Assembly: GCA_000171835.1 (NCBI GenBank)
Contig: ABHC01000016.1
Location: forward strand, 83,980-147,979
Direction: 5' to 3'
Length of the DNA: 64,000 nt
Source: an alpha proteobacterium BAL199
GTDB taxonomy: Bacteria > Pseudomonadota > Alphaproteobacteria > Thalassobaculales > Thalassobaculaceae
How positions within the stretch are numbered: the stretch's first letter is position 1; each line of letters starts with the position of its first letter. A program made the translations under genes and the position numbers. This document shows positions 17,121 to 25,881 of the stretch, one piece after another. The notes below the pieces were generated by a model. That model was given only the letters and a program-made list of their open reading frames with translations, made no database searches and had not been told where the DNA came from.

Positions 17121-19097
17121 TCAGTAGAACAGGAAATAGTCGCCGCTGAGCTGCGCGGTCGAGAAATTGGCGATGCGCAACAATCCGGCAAGACCGAGAT
17201 CGATCGCAACGTCGCCATCGTCGGTGTCCGTCGCCCGATCCATCAGGTCATCGAACGACGCGATCCCGGTGCCGTTGATATCGATCCGCAGGGCGATGCG
17301 GTCGCCATGCTGCAGGTTCAGGTCAGCAACGGTGTCGCTGCCGCCGCCTGAGTCGATGACGAACACGTCGGCACCGTTGCCTCCGATCAGATAGTCGTCG
17401 CCAACTCCGCCGAGCAGGATGTCGTCGCCGGCACCGCCGTCGAGCCGATCATTGCCCTGGCCGCCGAACAGGACGTCGTCACCGTTTCCGCCGGACAGCG
17501 TGTCGGCGCCCTGATTGCCGTACAGCAGGTCGCCATTACCCGTCCCGCCAATGTCGATGGACCGACCGGTCGAAACCTCCGTCTCGACACCTGAAGACAG
17601 CCTCACTCCAATGACCCGAACATCCACACCGAGATCAACTGCGACGGACGCGTTCCCGTCCTCGACCGATCCGCCCTCAGCCGGTGCGCCGCCGATTATC
17701 AGGTCGTCGCCGGTGCCGCCAAGCAGCGTGTCCGACCCCGCACCGCCGTCGATGACATCATCCCCGCCACCGCCAGCGACGAGATCGTCACCCGATCCCG
17801 CAACCACGGTATCGGCGCCGTCGAGTGCCACGACCAGCAGCGAGTCCGCCGTGTCGGAGTAGTCGGCGAAGTCATCGGCCGGCAGGCGCCAGCCGTTTGC
17901 GTTGTTGGTGCCGGAGACCTCGGCAATGGCGTCGTTTCTGCCGGTCAGGGCGATCACCCGGTCGAATCCGGCGAAGGGGACGCCCCCCGCCTGCAGCGCG
18001 TCGGCGACCGCGGTGACGTTCAGCTCATAGAAGCTGGCGTAATGCTGGGCTAGGAAGTTGGTCTCGAACTCGGACGACAGCGCGTACTGGTCGATCGTCG
18101 GCGCCTCGATCTCGATCCGGGATTCCGTGAAATGCAGGTGTTCGCGCAGCGCCGATGTGGCCGCGGTCGTGAACGACACCTGTCCGGCGTCGGGATCCTT
18201 GGCCGCATGTTCCTCCGGGTCGTAGCGGTCGGGGTTGCGCACGATGTCGCCGGCGTGGTCGACCTGGGTGTAGCCGTCGGGCGCCACCAGACGGATCACG
18301 CCGTCTGGACCGATCTGCACCATTGAAGTGTCGAATCCTGGCCGCAGTGCCAGCGTGGCCGGATCGACGCCGGCCGATGCCAGCGCGATCATCCGCAGGT
18401 CGATGCCCTGCAGGGCGGCGAAGGCCTTGCTGTCGTACAGCGCGAACAGATCGACCATGGCACCGCCCAGGCTGTGCCCGGAGACCACAACCTCGGTGAT
18501 TCCGTTCGCCGGGTTGGACACGTAATCCAGCACCTGATCGATCAGCGGTTTCAACTGCTCGTAGTACCGCACCTGGCCCGGCCCGGTTCCAGCCTCACCG
18601 TCCTTGCCGAGATCGGCGTCGGTGCCGCGGAATACCAGATGCAGGGTCTTGCCGGTCTCGGTCTCGCGAACCGCCGTCAGGGCTACCGCGGCGGCATCGG
18701 GGAACGGGACCTCGACGATGTCGTCGACATGCTGGATGTGATTGCGCCACAGATCGCCGGCGTAGCTGTAGTTGCGGTCCAAGCCATTGCCGTCGCCCGG
18801 CAGCAGGTCGTCTGACGCCGAGACGCTCTCCGGCCGGAAACCGAGTTCGGCGGAGGACAGGGTCCGCAGCCCCATCGGCTCCAGATAGGTGTCATAGCGG
18901 TCATAGGCGTTGAGGTCCCGGCGGATCCCGGCATCGCTGGGGTCAACCGCAGGCACATAGGCGTAGAGGAATCGGTCGGCAAGCTCGTCAACGCCGCCGT
19001 ACACGGCCCGGTTCAGCAGCGCGACGTCGGCCAGTACACGGATCGCCGCGTCTGAAACGATGCGCGTGCCTTCGTCGGCATCATCCTGTTCCTGCAT
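17121..19097 (-). CDS. Lipase-like serine hydrolase with C-terminal RTX calcium repeats
   Basis: A protein of about 658 residues. The start at 19097 has a GGGAAGG site. The N-terminal 300 residues hold a lipase class 3-like alpha/beta hydrolase with nucleophile Ser209 in VVVSGHSLGGA and LHLVFRGTD at the oxyanion side. The C-terminal third has about six to eight RTX nonapeptides (GGxGxDxLx; for example GGNGDDVLFGGQGNDRLDGG) and ends in hydrophobic DYFLFY, the usual C-terminal type I secretion signal. It is probably exported by a type I system encoded elsewhere. Substrate unknown. Confidence 0.88.
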   Translation of the reverse strand: MQEQDDADEGTRIVSDAAIRVLADVALLNRAVYGGVDELADRFLYAYVPAVDPSDAGIRRDLNAYDRYDTYLEPMGLRTLSSAELGFRPESVSASDDLLPGDGNGLDRNYSYAGDLWRNHIQHVDDIVEVPFPDAAAVALTAVRETETGKTLHLVFRGTDADLGKDGEAGTGPGQVRYYEQLKPLIDQVLDYVSNPANGITEVVVSGHSLGGAMVDLFALYDSKAFAALQGIDLRMIALASAGVDPATLALRPGFDTSMVQIGPDGVIRLVAPDGYTQVDHAGDIVRNPDRYDPEEHAAKDPDAGQVSFTTAATSALREHLHFTESRIEIEAPTIDQYALSSEFETNFLAQHYASFYELNVTAVADALQAGGVPFAGFDRVIALTGRNDAIAEVSGTNNANGWRLPADDFADYSDTADSLLVVALDGADTVVAGSGDDLVAGGGGDDVIDGGAGSDTLLGGTGDDLIIGGAPAEGGSVEDGNASVAVDLGVDVRVIGVRLSSGVETEVSTGRSIDIGGTGNGDLLYGNQGADTLSGGNGDDVLFGGQGNDRLDGGAGDDILLGGVGDDYLIGGNGADVFVIDSGGGSDTVADLNLQHGDRIALRIDINGTGIASFDDLMDRATDTDDGDVAIDLGLAGLLRIANFSTAQLSGDYFLFY

Positions 19098-19304
19098 CCG
19101 ACCTTCCCACTGTCCGCTTCTGCACAGCGATGCGCACGCATCGGGAACAAGCCGGCGGGATCGGCGGTTGCCGGAGTTGCCTGTAACCAAACGGGGTGGA
19201 AATTGTGCCCCCTCCAATCGCAATTGCACCGCAAGCGCCGGAGCGCGGAACCAGGCGGGTGGACCTACTTTCCCATCGTCCGACACCCGAACGACAGGTC
19301 CGTC

Positions 19305-20594
19305 ATGCCAACCGACGCCAACCGACTGCCCGTATCCTTCAACCGCCTTGCCTGGTCGAACCTGGCCGCCCAGTCCGCCGAGCAGATCGCCCTGGCAGCC
19401 GCCCCGCTGGTAGCCGTGCTGGCGCTTGGTGCCGGCGAGGGCGAGACCGGCCTGCTGCAGACCGCCCTGACCCTGCCGTTCCTGCTGCTAGCAATCCCGG
19501 CCGGGGTGCTGGCCGACCGGATGTCGCGCAAGCGTCTGATGGTGGCCGCCGAGGCGGTGCGGGCGGCGGCGCTGTTCGGGATCCTCGCCCTGGTGCAAGC
19601 TGGCCTGCTCAACTGGTCGCTGCTTGCCCTCCTCGGCTTCGTCGCCGCCTGCGGGACCGTGGCCTACAGCGTGGCGGCACCGTCCCTTGTCCCGGCCCTG
19701 GTGCCGCAGGCGCTGCTCGGTGCCGCCAACTCCCGCATCGAGTTGGCCCGCACGCTGGCCTTCATGGGTGGCCCGGCGGTCGGTGGCGCCCTGGTCGGAT
19801 GGACCGGCGGCGGGGCAGCCTTCGCCGCTGCCACCGGCCTGTCGATCCTCGCGGTCATGCTGCTGGTCGGGCTGCGCGAACCGGCGCGCGCTGCCATCCA
19901 GCGCCGACGGCCGATGCAGGACATCGCCGAGGGCGCCTCGTTCGTCGCCCGGCACGCCCTGCTGCGGCCGGTGCTGGTCACCCAGTTCATCTTCAACACC
20001 GCGTTCTTCGTCATCATGGCGGTGCTCGTACCCTACGCGGTGCGGCACCTCGGCCTTGACGCGTCAGGCATCGGACTGGTGCTGTCGCTGTACGGCGCCG
20101 GCATGGTGATCGGCGCGCTGCTAGCGCCGGCGATCCTTTGCCGCCTGCCGTTCGGCGCGGTCATCGCCATCGGGCCGGTGGTCGGGCTGAGCGCGTCGAT
20201 CGTCCTGGCCGTGACGATCTGGCTGCCGACTCCGCTGCTGGCGGCTCTGAGCCTGTTCCTGCTGGGCGTCGGGCCGATCTTGTGGGTAATCAGCACCACC
20301 ACGCTGCGGCAGGCGGTCACCCCGCAGGGCCTGCTTGGCCGGGTGTCGTCGTTCAGCGTGCTGGCCCAGGGCTCCCGGCCGCTCGGCGCCGCGCTCGGCG
20401 CACTGGTCGGTTCGCTGTGGGGTGCCGAGGTGTGCCTGCTGGTCGCGGTCGGCGGGTTCGGCCTGCAGGCCTGGGTGATCCTGGCATCGCCTGCGGTTCG
20501 CCTGGCCCGCCAACCGGAGATGCCCGCCACTCAGCCGGATCAGGCCGCCCCCACCCTGGTACCGGCAGCAGCGGCCCGAAACGACCGGACCTGA
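19305..20594 (+). CDS. MFS transporter (EntS-like)
   Basis: A 429-residue membrane protein with twelve hydrophobic segments. GVLADRMSRKRLMVAAEA is the loop 2-3 MFS signature, and the LLQTALTLPFLLLAIPAG and GPAVGGALVGWTGG stretches are typical of the EntS/macrolide-efflux-like group. The proline-rich tail is probably cytoplasmic. The ATG at 19305 begins the N-terminal amphipathic segment. It is divergent from the lipase gene; its cargo is unknown. Confidence 0.87.
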   Translation: MPTDANRLPVSFNRLAWSNLAAQSAEQIALAAAPLVAVLALGAGEGETGLLQTALTLPFLLLAIPAGVLADRMSRKRLMVAAEAVRAAALFGILALVQAGLLNWSLLALLGFVAACGTVAYSVAAPSLVPALVPQALLGAANSRIELARTLAFMGGPAVGGALVGWTGGGAAFAAATGLSILAVMLLVGLREPARAAIQRRRPMQDIAEGASFVARHALLRPVLVTQFIFNTAFFVIMAVLVPYAVRHLGLDASGIGLVLSLYGAGMVIGALLAPAILCRLPFGAVIAIGPVVGLSASIVLAVTIWLPTPLLAALSLFLLGVGPILWVISTTTLRQAVTPQGLLGRVSSFSVLAQGSRPLGAALGALVGSLWGAEVCLLVAVGGFGLQAWVILASPAVRLARQPEMPATQPDQAAPTLVPAAAARNDRT

Positions 20595-20603
20595 TCCCTT
20601 CGA

Positions 20604-21499
20604 TCAGAACGGCAGGCCGGCGAAGCGGACCAGATAGATCACGATCGGCAGGCTGATGAAGCCGAGGATGGTCGACTGCAGCACCGCTCCGGCCACCGCC
20701 TCGGGCCGGCGACCGTAGCGGAGCGCGAACAGGTAGCTGAACACCGCGATCGGCATCGACGACTGGAGGATCAGCACGCCGGCCGCCACCGGCGGCAGAT
20801 CGAACGCCCAGGCCACCGCGGTGCCGATCCCGAAACCGATCAGCAGCCGGGCGAGTGCAACCGCAAGGCCGTCGCCGAGCGACCGGATCTCCAGCTTGGC
20901 CAGCGACACGCCGAGCGCGATCAGCATCACCGGGATGGTGAACCCGGCCAGCAGGTGCAGGGTCTTTCCCGCCACTTCCGGGATCGTCAGATCGAAGGCC
21001 ATGACCGGGATCGCGGCCGCCACCGCGTACAGCACCGGCGCGGTCACGATCGTTCGCAGCGACACCCGCCCCGAGGCGATCCCGATCCCGACGGTGAACT
21101 GCAGCATGATCATCATAGCGAAGAACGACACGGCGAGCGCCAGGCCGCGGTCACCAAACGCGAACAGACAGGTCGGCAGCCCGATGTTGCCGGAGTTCGG
21201 GAACATCAACGCCGGCAGGAACGTCCGCCGGTCCATGCCGCTCAGATGGAGCCACCCCAGTGCCAGCGCGCCGAAGCCGCCGACGGCGACGGCGGTGGCC
21301 AGCGCCATGGTTCCGAAATCCTGCAGGCTGAGGTCGAGCCGGGTCAGCGTGTCGAACACCAGGCACGGCGTGCCGATCTGCACGGTCAGGCCGGTGATGG
21401 TCTCGCTGTCGAAGGCCTTGCCCAGCTTCGCCCAGACGAAGCCGATGATGGCGCAGACGAACACCGGATGACGATGCCCAGCAGATCCAGAGCGATCAC
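20604..21499 (-). pseudogene. AEC-family (auxin efflux carrier-like) transporter with early frameshift
   Basis: The main frame codes an AEC permease (PNSGNIGLPTCLFAFGDRG is the family's conserved helix break; ten hydrophobic helices in all) but lacks a proper start. The expected start, GTG at 21499, reads VIALDLLGIVI in the next frame. One extra C near 21465 (ATC CCG instead of ATC CGG) would join this to PVFVCAIIGFVWAKLG. Either a one-base deletion has inactivated the gene or the assembly has an error. Everything after the shift is intact, which favours a recent event or an error. Confidence 0.82.
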
Positions 21500-21615
21500 G
21501 CGATTTCCCCGCCAGCCATAACCCGGCACCGCACCGTTTCCATCCGCCGCCGTTGCGCCGACGGCCCGAGTGCGGCACATCTGCACCCGTCTTAGCGCGA
21601 GCGGGAGTGATTCGC

Positions 21616-22233
21616 ATGATCTTCTACCAGCCGGGCCGCCACAAGGAGCAGGGCTTCAGCCACGACCCGTTCAAGGCGGTGGTGTCGCCCCGGCCGATCG
21701 GTTGGATCTCGACCGTAGACGCCGAAGGCCGCAGCAACCTCGCGCCCTACAGCTTCTTCAATGCGATGGCGTTCCTGCCGCCGGTGGTGGTGTTCGGTAC
21801 CGGCACCCATCCCGATGGCACGCCGAAGGACAGTCAGCGCAACGTCGAGGCGACCGGCGAGTTCGTCTGCAACATCGTCTCCGAAGCGCTGAAGGAGCAG
21901 ATGAACAAGACCTCGGCCCACCTGCCGCACGGCGAGGACGAGATGAGCTTTGCCGAACTGGAAGGCGCGCCGTCCAAGCTGGTCAAGCCGCTGCGCGTGG
22001 CCGCCGCCCCGGTGGCGCTGGAGTGCCGCTACCTGCAGACGGTCAAGCTGCCGGCCTGGAACGAACCGGCCGGCAACTACGCGATCTTCGGCGAGGTGAT
22101 CGGCGTCCACGTCAACCCGGAGATCGTCGAGAACGGGCTGATCGACGTCACCCGCTACCGTCCGGTCTCCCGTCTCGGCTACTTTGACTATTCGACGGTG
22201 ACCGAGGTGTTCCAGATGTTCCGGCCAGACTGA
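21616..22233 (+). CDS. Flavin reductase-like (FMN-binding) protein
   Basis: A 205-residue protein of the flavin reductase/FMN-binding split barrel family: SPRPIGWISTVDAEGRSNLAPYS-type core with SFFNAMAFLPPVVVFGTG, then EFVCNIVSEALKEQMN. The start at 21616 is preceded by GGGAG. Members of this subgroup reduce free flavin or act as small-molecule oxidoreductases. It is divergent from the AEC transporter and no partner monooxygenase adjoins it. Confidence 0.87.
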   Translation: MIFYQPGRHKEQGFSHDPFKAVVSPRPIGWISTVDAEGRSNLAPYSFFNAMAFLPPVVVFGTGTHPDGTPKDSQRNVEATGEFVCNIVSEALKEQMNKTSAHLPHGEDEMSFAELEGAPSKLVKPLRVAAAPVALECRYLQTVKLPAWNEPAGNYAIFGEVIGVHVNPEIVENGLIDVTRYRPVSRLGYFDYSTVTEVFQMFRPD

Positions 22234-22284
22234 ACCGAGATCGGCGTCCAGCCTGTCTCGATACGGCCCCGTCGACCTCCACCG

Positions 22285-23098
22285 CTAAATGAAAAAGCCG
22301 TCGTTCACGTCGGACGGGGGAATACCGACAAGCCGAATCGAGTGGTCGACGGACAACCTCAGGAGCGCATCTCCTTCGCTTGAGATTTCCACTGTGACAT
22401 CGGCGGTCGTGAAGCCATCGGCAAGAATGAAGCGGTCCGCACCCACTTCGAAGTCGGCAACGATGTCATGGCCGCCGTTGGCCTCGATGACGATGTAGTC
22501 GAAACCATCATCCGTCACCATGAAGTCGTCACCGCTACCACCGAACACTGTGTCATTGCCGGTACCGCCGAACAGCGTGTCGTCGCCGGCATTTCCGAAA
22601 ACGTGGTCATTGCCCTTGTTCCCAAGCACAAGGTCGTTCCCGTCGCCACCGGAAACCGTGTCGTTCCCCTGACCGCCGAACAGGGTGTCGTTCCCGCCCT
22701 CTGCCGCCATGAGGTCGTTGCTCGCATTGCCGTAGAGGATGTCGTCACCACCGCCGCCGAGGATTGTATCGCCGCCAGCACCGCCGCTCAGCGTGTCGCT
22801 CCCGTCGGACCCGCCGATCATTTCCGCGCCGGTCAGGTCGACAACCGTGACGGTGTTCGCCGCGACCCCCTCCAGTCGGATGACAGAATTGCCGATCAGC
22901 ACCAGCGCCGTCCCGTCCAGGTCAGCCGAGACAGACAACTCGCTGTCGTCCGCCTGCCCGATGACGTCGTTCCCGACCTGGAAGCCTGTTATGGTGTCGA
23001 CCCCGTCGTCGCCGTCAAACCAGTACGTGTCCGGACCGTTGCCGCCGCTCAGCGCGTCGTGTCCATCGCCACCCACGATCTCGTCGGCACCGTTGCCA
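22285..23098 (-). pseudogene. RTX calcium-binding protein, N-terminus removed by IS6
   Basis: A C-terminal portion of about 270 residues made of RTX repeats: several GGxGNDxLFGG units between roughly residues 100 and 200, then a beta-rich tail ending NDGFFI, a type I secretion signal of the usual kind. Any enzymatic or adhesive N-terminal domain is missing because IS6-A copy 1 starts at 23099. The apparent ATG at 23109 lies inside the IS end. A distinct ancestor from the lipase is likely, since the tails differ. Confidence 0.8.
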
Positions 23099-23914
23099 GG
23101 TGTTGTCACGTTAACGTGCCTGAGGTTGCGGGTTCAATGATCCGGGCGTAGGCGGTGTCGATGCAAACAGAGAAAATCAGCTACAAGCGCCACCGCTTTC
23201 CGCCTCAGATCATTTCTCATGTTGTCTGGCTCTACGCCCGGTTCAACTTGAGCCTGCGCGAGGTCGAGGAGCTTATGCTGGAACGTGGTGTGGACGTTTC
23301 GTATGAGACGATCCGGCGCTGGACCGTCAAGTTCGGTCCCCGGATCGCCCACGTTCTGCGGCGACGGCAGCCTCGCCCTGGTGATGTTTGGCATCTGGAC
23401 GAAGTCGTCGTGAAGATCGCGGGCCGGTCATACTGGCTGTGGCGCGCCGTCGACCAACACGGTGTCGTTCTTGAGGAAATCTTACAATCGAAGCGAGACA
23501 AGCGCGCTGCAAAGCGGCTTTTGATCAAGCTGATGAAACGTTGGGGCTTCGTGCCCAAAAGGATCATTACGGACAAACTGCGCTCATATGGGGCCGCCAA
23601 GCGCGAGGTCGCGCCTGGCCTTGATCATTGGTCACACAAGGGGCTCAATAACCGCGCCGAGAACAGCCACTTGCCCTTCCGAAAACGAGAGCGGGTGATG
23701 CAAGGCTTCCGATCACCGGGTGGATTACAACGCTTCGTGTCTATGCAATCCGCAACCCGCAATCGTTACTCTGTCCCAGCCCGCCGTCGTTCCGCCCTCA
23801 CCATTCGCTACCATCGGCTCGAAGCGTTCGAAGCTTGGAAATCCGCGGCACATGCCGCTTGATCAACGACCGGCATGCCAACTTGCTAACTCGACGAGTT
23901 AACGTGACAACACC
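23099..23914 (+). mobile_element. IS6-family element, IS6-A copy 1
   Basis: An 816-bp element bounded by perfect 17-bp inverted repeats GGTGTTGTCACGTTAAC. The same element recurs at 35844-36659 with the same length and no difference seen by eye. The 8-bp flanks (CGTTGCCA and CCCAGGTG) do not match, so no target duplication survives; replicative cointegration or deletion next to the element is likely. It truncates an RTX gene on the left and an IS91 transposase on the right. Confidence 0.93.
23161..23862 (+). CDS. IS6-family transposase (IS6-A copy 1)
   Basis: A 233-residue DDE transposase. The catalytic acidic residues are in WHLDEVVVKI (D), RIITDKLRSYG (D) and NRAENSHLPFRKRER (E). An N-terminal helix-turn-helix lies in LREVEELMLERGVDVSYET. 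The length is normal for IS26-like enzymes. A GTG two codons upstream is an alternative start. It appears functional. Confidence 0.93.
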   Translation: MQTEKISYKRHRFPPQIISHVVWLYARFNLSLREVEELMLERGVDVSYETIRRWTVKFGPRIAHVLRRRQPRPGDVWHLDEVVVKIAGRSYWLWRAVDQHGVVLEEILQSKRDKRAAKRLLIKLMKRWGFVPKRIITDKLRSYGAAKREVAPGLDHWSHKGLNNRAENSHLPFRKRERVMQGFRSPGGLQRFVSMQSATRNRYSVPARRRSALTIRYHRLEAFEAWKSAAHAA

Positions 23915-24368
23915 CCCAGGTGTGCAGCACCGCGACGACGCCGAGCTCGGCGCCGAGGTGGCGGGGATCGGCAGCGACCACGCGCAACGTCTCGGCCGCC
24001 GCCCGGAACAGGATGGCGTAGACAGCCGCCTTGTTCTGGAAGGCGATCTCCGCGGCTGCCGGCGGCATGGTGAAGACGACGTGGAAATATCCCACCGGCA
24101 GCAGCTCGGCCTGACGGGCGGCGAGCCACTCGGCACGCGCCTGGCCCTGGCACTTCGGGCAGTGCCGGTTGCGGCAGGAGTTGTAGGCGTGACGGACGGT
24201 GCCGCAGTCCCGACACTGCTCGACATGGCCGCCGAGTGCCGCGGTGCGGCACAGCTCGACGGCGCTCATCACCCGCCGCTCGACCCGGCCCAGGTGACCG
24301 TCATGCGCGCGGCGATAGGCATCGCCGTGCCGGCGGAACACGTCCGCCAACTCCAGACCCGGAGGCAT
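23915..24368 (-). pseudogene. IS91-family transposase, N-terminal fragment
   Basis: About 151 residues identical to the start of the transposase at 27066: zinc-finger cysteines in CRDCGTVRHAYNSCRNRHCP (residues 53-72), then HVVFTMPP. It is broken at LHTWG by IS6-A copy 1, before the HUH motif, so it is inactive. Confidence 0.88.
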
Positions 24369-24377
24369 GACGCCCGG

Positions 24378-25238
24378 TCAGGCGGGAGGCACCACCTCCA
24401 GCGCCAGCCGGTCGAGCGGGCTCTCGGTCCGCCGGATCAGCCCGTTCGAGACCTGCGTGTAGCGTGCCGTGGTCGACAGGTTGGCGTGCCCGAGCAGGAC
24501 CTGGATGATGCGGATGTCGGTGCCGCTCTCCAGCAGGTGGGTGGCGAAGCTGTGCCGCAGGGTGTGCACCGTCACCCGCTTGTCCAACCCCGCAGCAGCA
24601 CGAGCCGATCGGCAGGCGGCGTGCAGCACCTGGACGTCGATCGGCTTGCTCGCCTCGCGACCGGGGAACAGCCAGTGCTCGGGACGCGCCAGCCGCCAAT
24701 AGGTTCGCAGAATGCCGAGCAACTGCGCCGACAACATGACGTAGCGGTCCTTGCCACCCTTGCCGTGCTCGACCCGGATCACCATCCGCCCGCTGTCGAC
24801 GTCGCCGACCCGCAGAGCGACCACTTCCGACACCCGCAACCCAGCCGCGTAGGCCGTCGTCAGCGCCGCCCGGCTCTTCAGGCTCGCAACCGCCTCCAGG
24901 AACCGCACCACCTCGTCGGCGCTCAGCACCACCGGCAGCTTGCGCGGCTCGCGCGCGTAAGGGATGCGCTCCGGGATCTCCCCGTGCCCAAGCGTGACGC
25001 CGTAGAAGAACCGCAGCGCGCAGACCGTCTGGTTCAGCGACGGCCACGAGATCCCGGTAGACACCAGGTGGACCTGGAAGGCCCGCACATCCTCCAGACC
25101 GAGCCGGTCCGGCGAGCGTCCGAAGAAGCGACTGAACTTCGCCACTGCGTGCAGGTAGGATCGCTGCGTCGCCGGCGACAGATTACGGACCGTCATGTCC
25201 TCGATCATGCGACGGCGTAGAGGGCTCAACTCGGCCAT
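24378..25238 (-). CDS. Tyrosine recombinase carried by IS91-type element (copy 1)
   Basis: A 286-residue phage-integrase-like recombinase with SAM-like N-terminal domain and catalytic domain: LRVSEVVALRVGDVD (catalytic Arg), HTLRHSFATHLLESG (HxxR) and the tyrosine near LSTTARYTQV. The start at 25238 has AGGAG upstream. The transposase gene starts 10 bp after its stop, so they form an operon. It differs from copy 2 mainly in residues about 28-100. Confidence 0.9.
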   Translation of the reverse strand: MAELSPLRRRMIEDMTVRNLSPATQRSYLHAVAKFSRFFGRSPDRLGLEDVRAFQVHLVSTGISWPSLNQTVCALRFFYGVTLGHGEIPERIPYAREPRKLPVVLSADEVVRFLEAVASLKSRAALTTAYAAGLRVSEVVALRVGDVDSGRMVIRVEHGKGGKDRYVMLSAQLLGILRTYWRLARPEHWLFPGREASKPIDVQVLHAACRSARAAAGLDKRVTVHTLRHSFATHLLESGTDIRIIQVLLGHANLSTTARYTQVSNGLIRRTESPLDRLALEVVPPA

Positions 25239-25365
25239 CGGGGTGCTCCTGTCTGGTGATGAGGCTGCTCGCAACCGCCATCATCCCAGACAGGCGACCT
25301 CAACGGTCACCGCCCCTACTTCCCGCGACAGCGGGTTCGTTCAATCCTATGAATGCCTCAAAACA

Positions 25366-25465
25366 CTAGTGGTGGGAATCAGACAGATGAAACCCGTGCA
25401 TCAGCAAACGCATGGCGGAAATCTGCCGATCCAGACGGACTCACCCGTTTGATTTTCACCACTAG
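25366..25465. mobile_element. 100-bp MITE with CTAG ends, copy 1
   Basis: A non-coding 100-bp unit with imperfect 19-bp inverted ends (CTAGTGGTGGGAATCAGAC at the left; CTAGTGGTGAAAATCAAAC reading in from the right). An identical copy in reverse orientation is at 51958-52057. The CTAGTGG termini resemble those of the IS630 element in this window (CTAGTGGATA), which could mobilise it. Confidence 0.88.
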
Positions 25466-25881
25466 CGTCTCCACAGTCCCCTTACTGAGCCTACATGTCG
25501 TGGTGAATCGCGAATGGATTGCCGAGCCTGAATCTGGAGGGTTCTGTGAGGTCGCGCGACCGGGAGGCAGCCGTCGGGCTCGGTGCGCGACCTCATTGAA
25601 GCCGGATTGAGCGAACCCGCGGGATGGCGGAACGGGCTATGGGGATTGTGTTGCCAGCGCCTGGCCCGGGAGGCCGAGGCGCGCGATGGGATTGCGGGTT
25701 GGACGGTCGCGCCGGACGATGACGGCGGTGATTTGCGGTGGGACGTCGTGGTCGTGGACGCTGCGCCGCCGATGACGACCTTGCCCGGACCGCTCGCCGT
25801 TGCAGCAGGACGCAGCGTCCATGCAGGCGCATGGAGCGCCCGGAGCAGCATCGGGTCGTATGAGGTGGCGTGACGGGCCGG
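25466..25881. other. Non-coding stretch downstream of IS91 transposase
   Basis: About 415 bp with no gene I can support. It runs from the MITE to the transposase stop and contains the likely replication-origin end of IS91 copy 2 (see the inverted repeat at 25547). Confidence 0.5.
25547..25595. repeat. 11-bp inverted repeat, candidate oriIS of IS91 copy 2
   Basis: TGAGGTCGCGC at 25547-25557 pairs perfectly with GCGCGACCTCA at 25585-25595. On the minus strand it lies downstream of the transposase, and GAAC, a classical IS91 target tetranucleotide, follows close outside (25542-25545 read on the minus strand). Position and target fit oriIS; this is inference. Confidence 0.45.

Larger units (their letters stand above)
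23915..25347 (-). mobile_element. IS91-type element copy 1, transposase end deleted
   Basis: Holds the integrase gene and the first part of the IS91 transposase, cut at 23914 by IS6-A. It is the near-duplicate of the fuller element at 25546-28047. The common outer end, after the integrase promoter, is a hairpin (CCCGC-GACA-GCGGG) followed by GTTCGTTCAATCC; homology between copies stops right there. Confidence 0.8.

Noticed and set aside
15770..17218. A 482-codon minus-strand frame opposite zur and COG0523
   Set aside because: Antisense shadow; valine/histidine-rich repeats mirror the His-rich loop of the GTPase.
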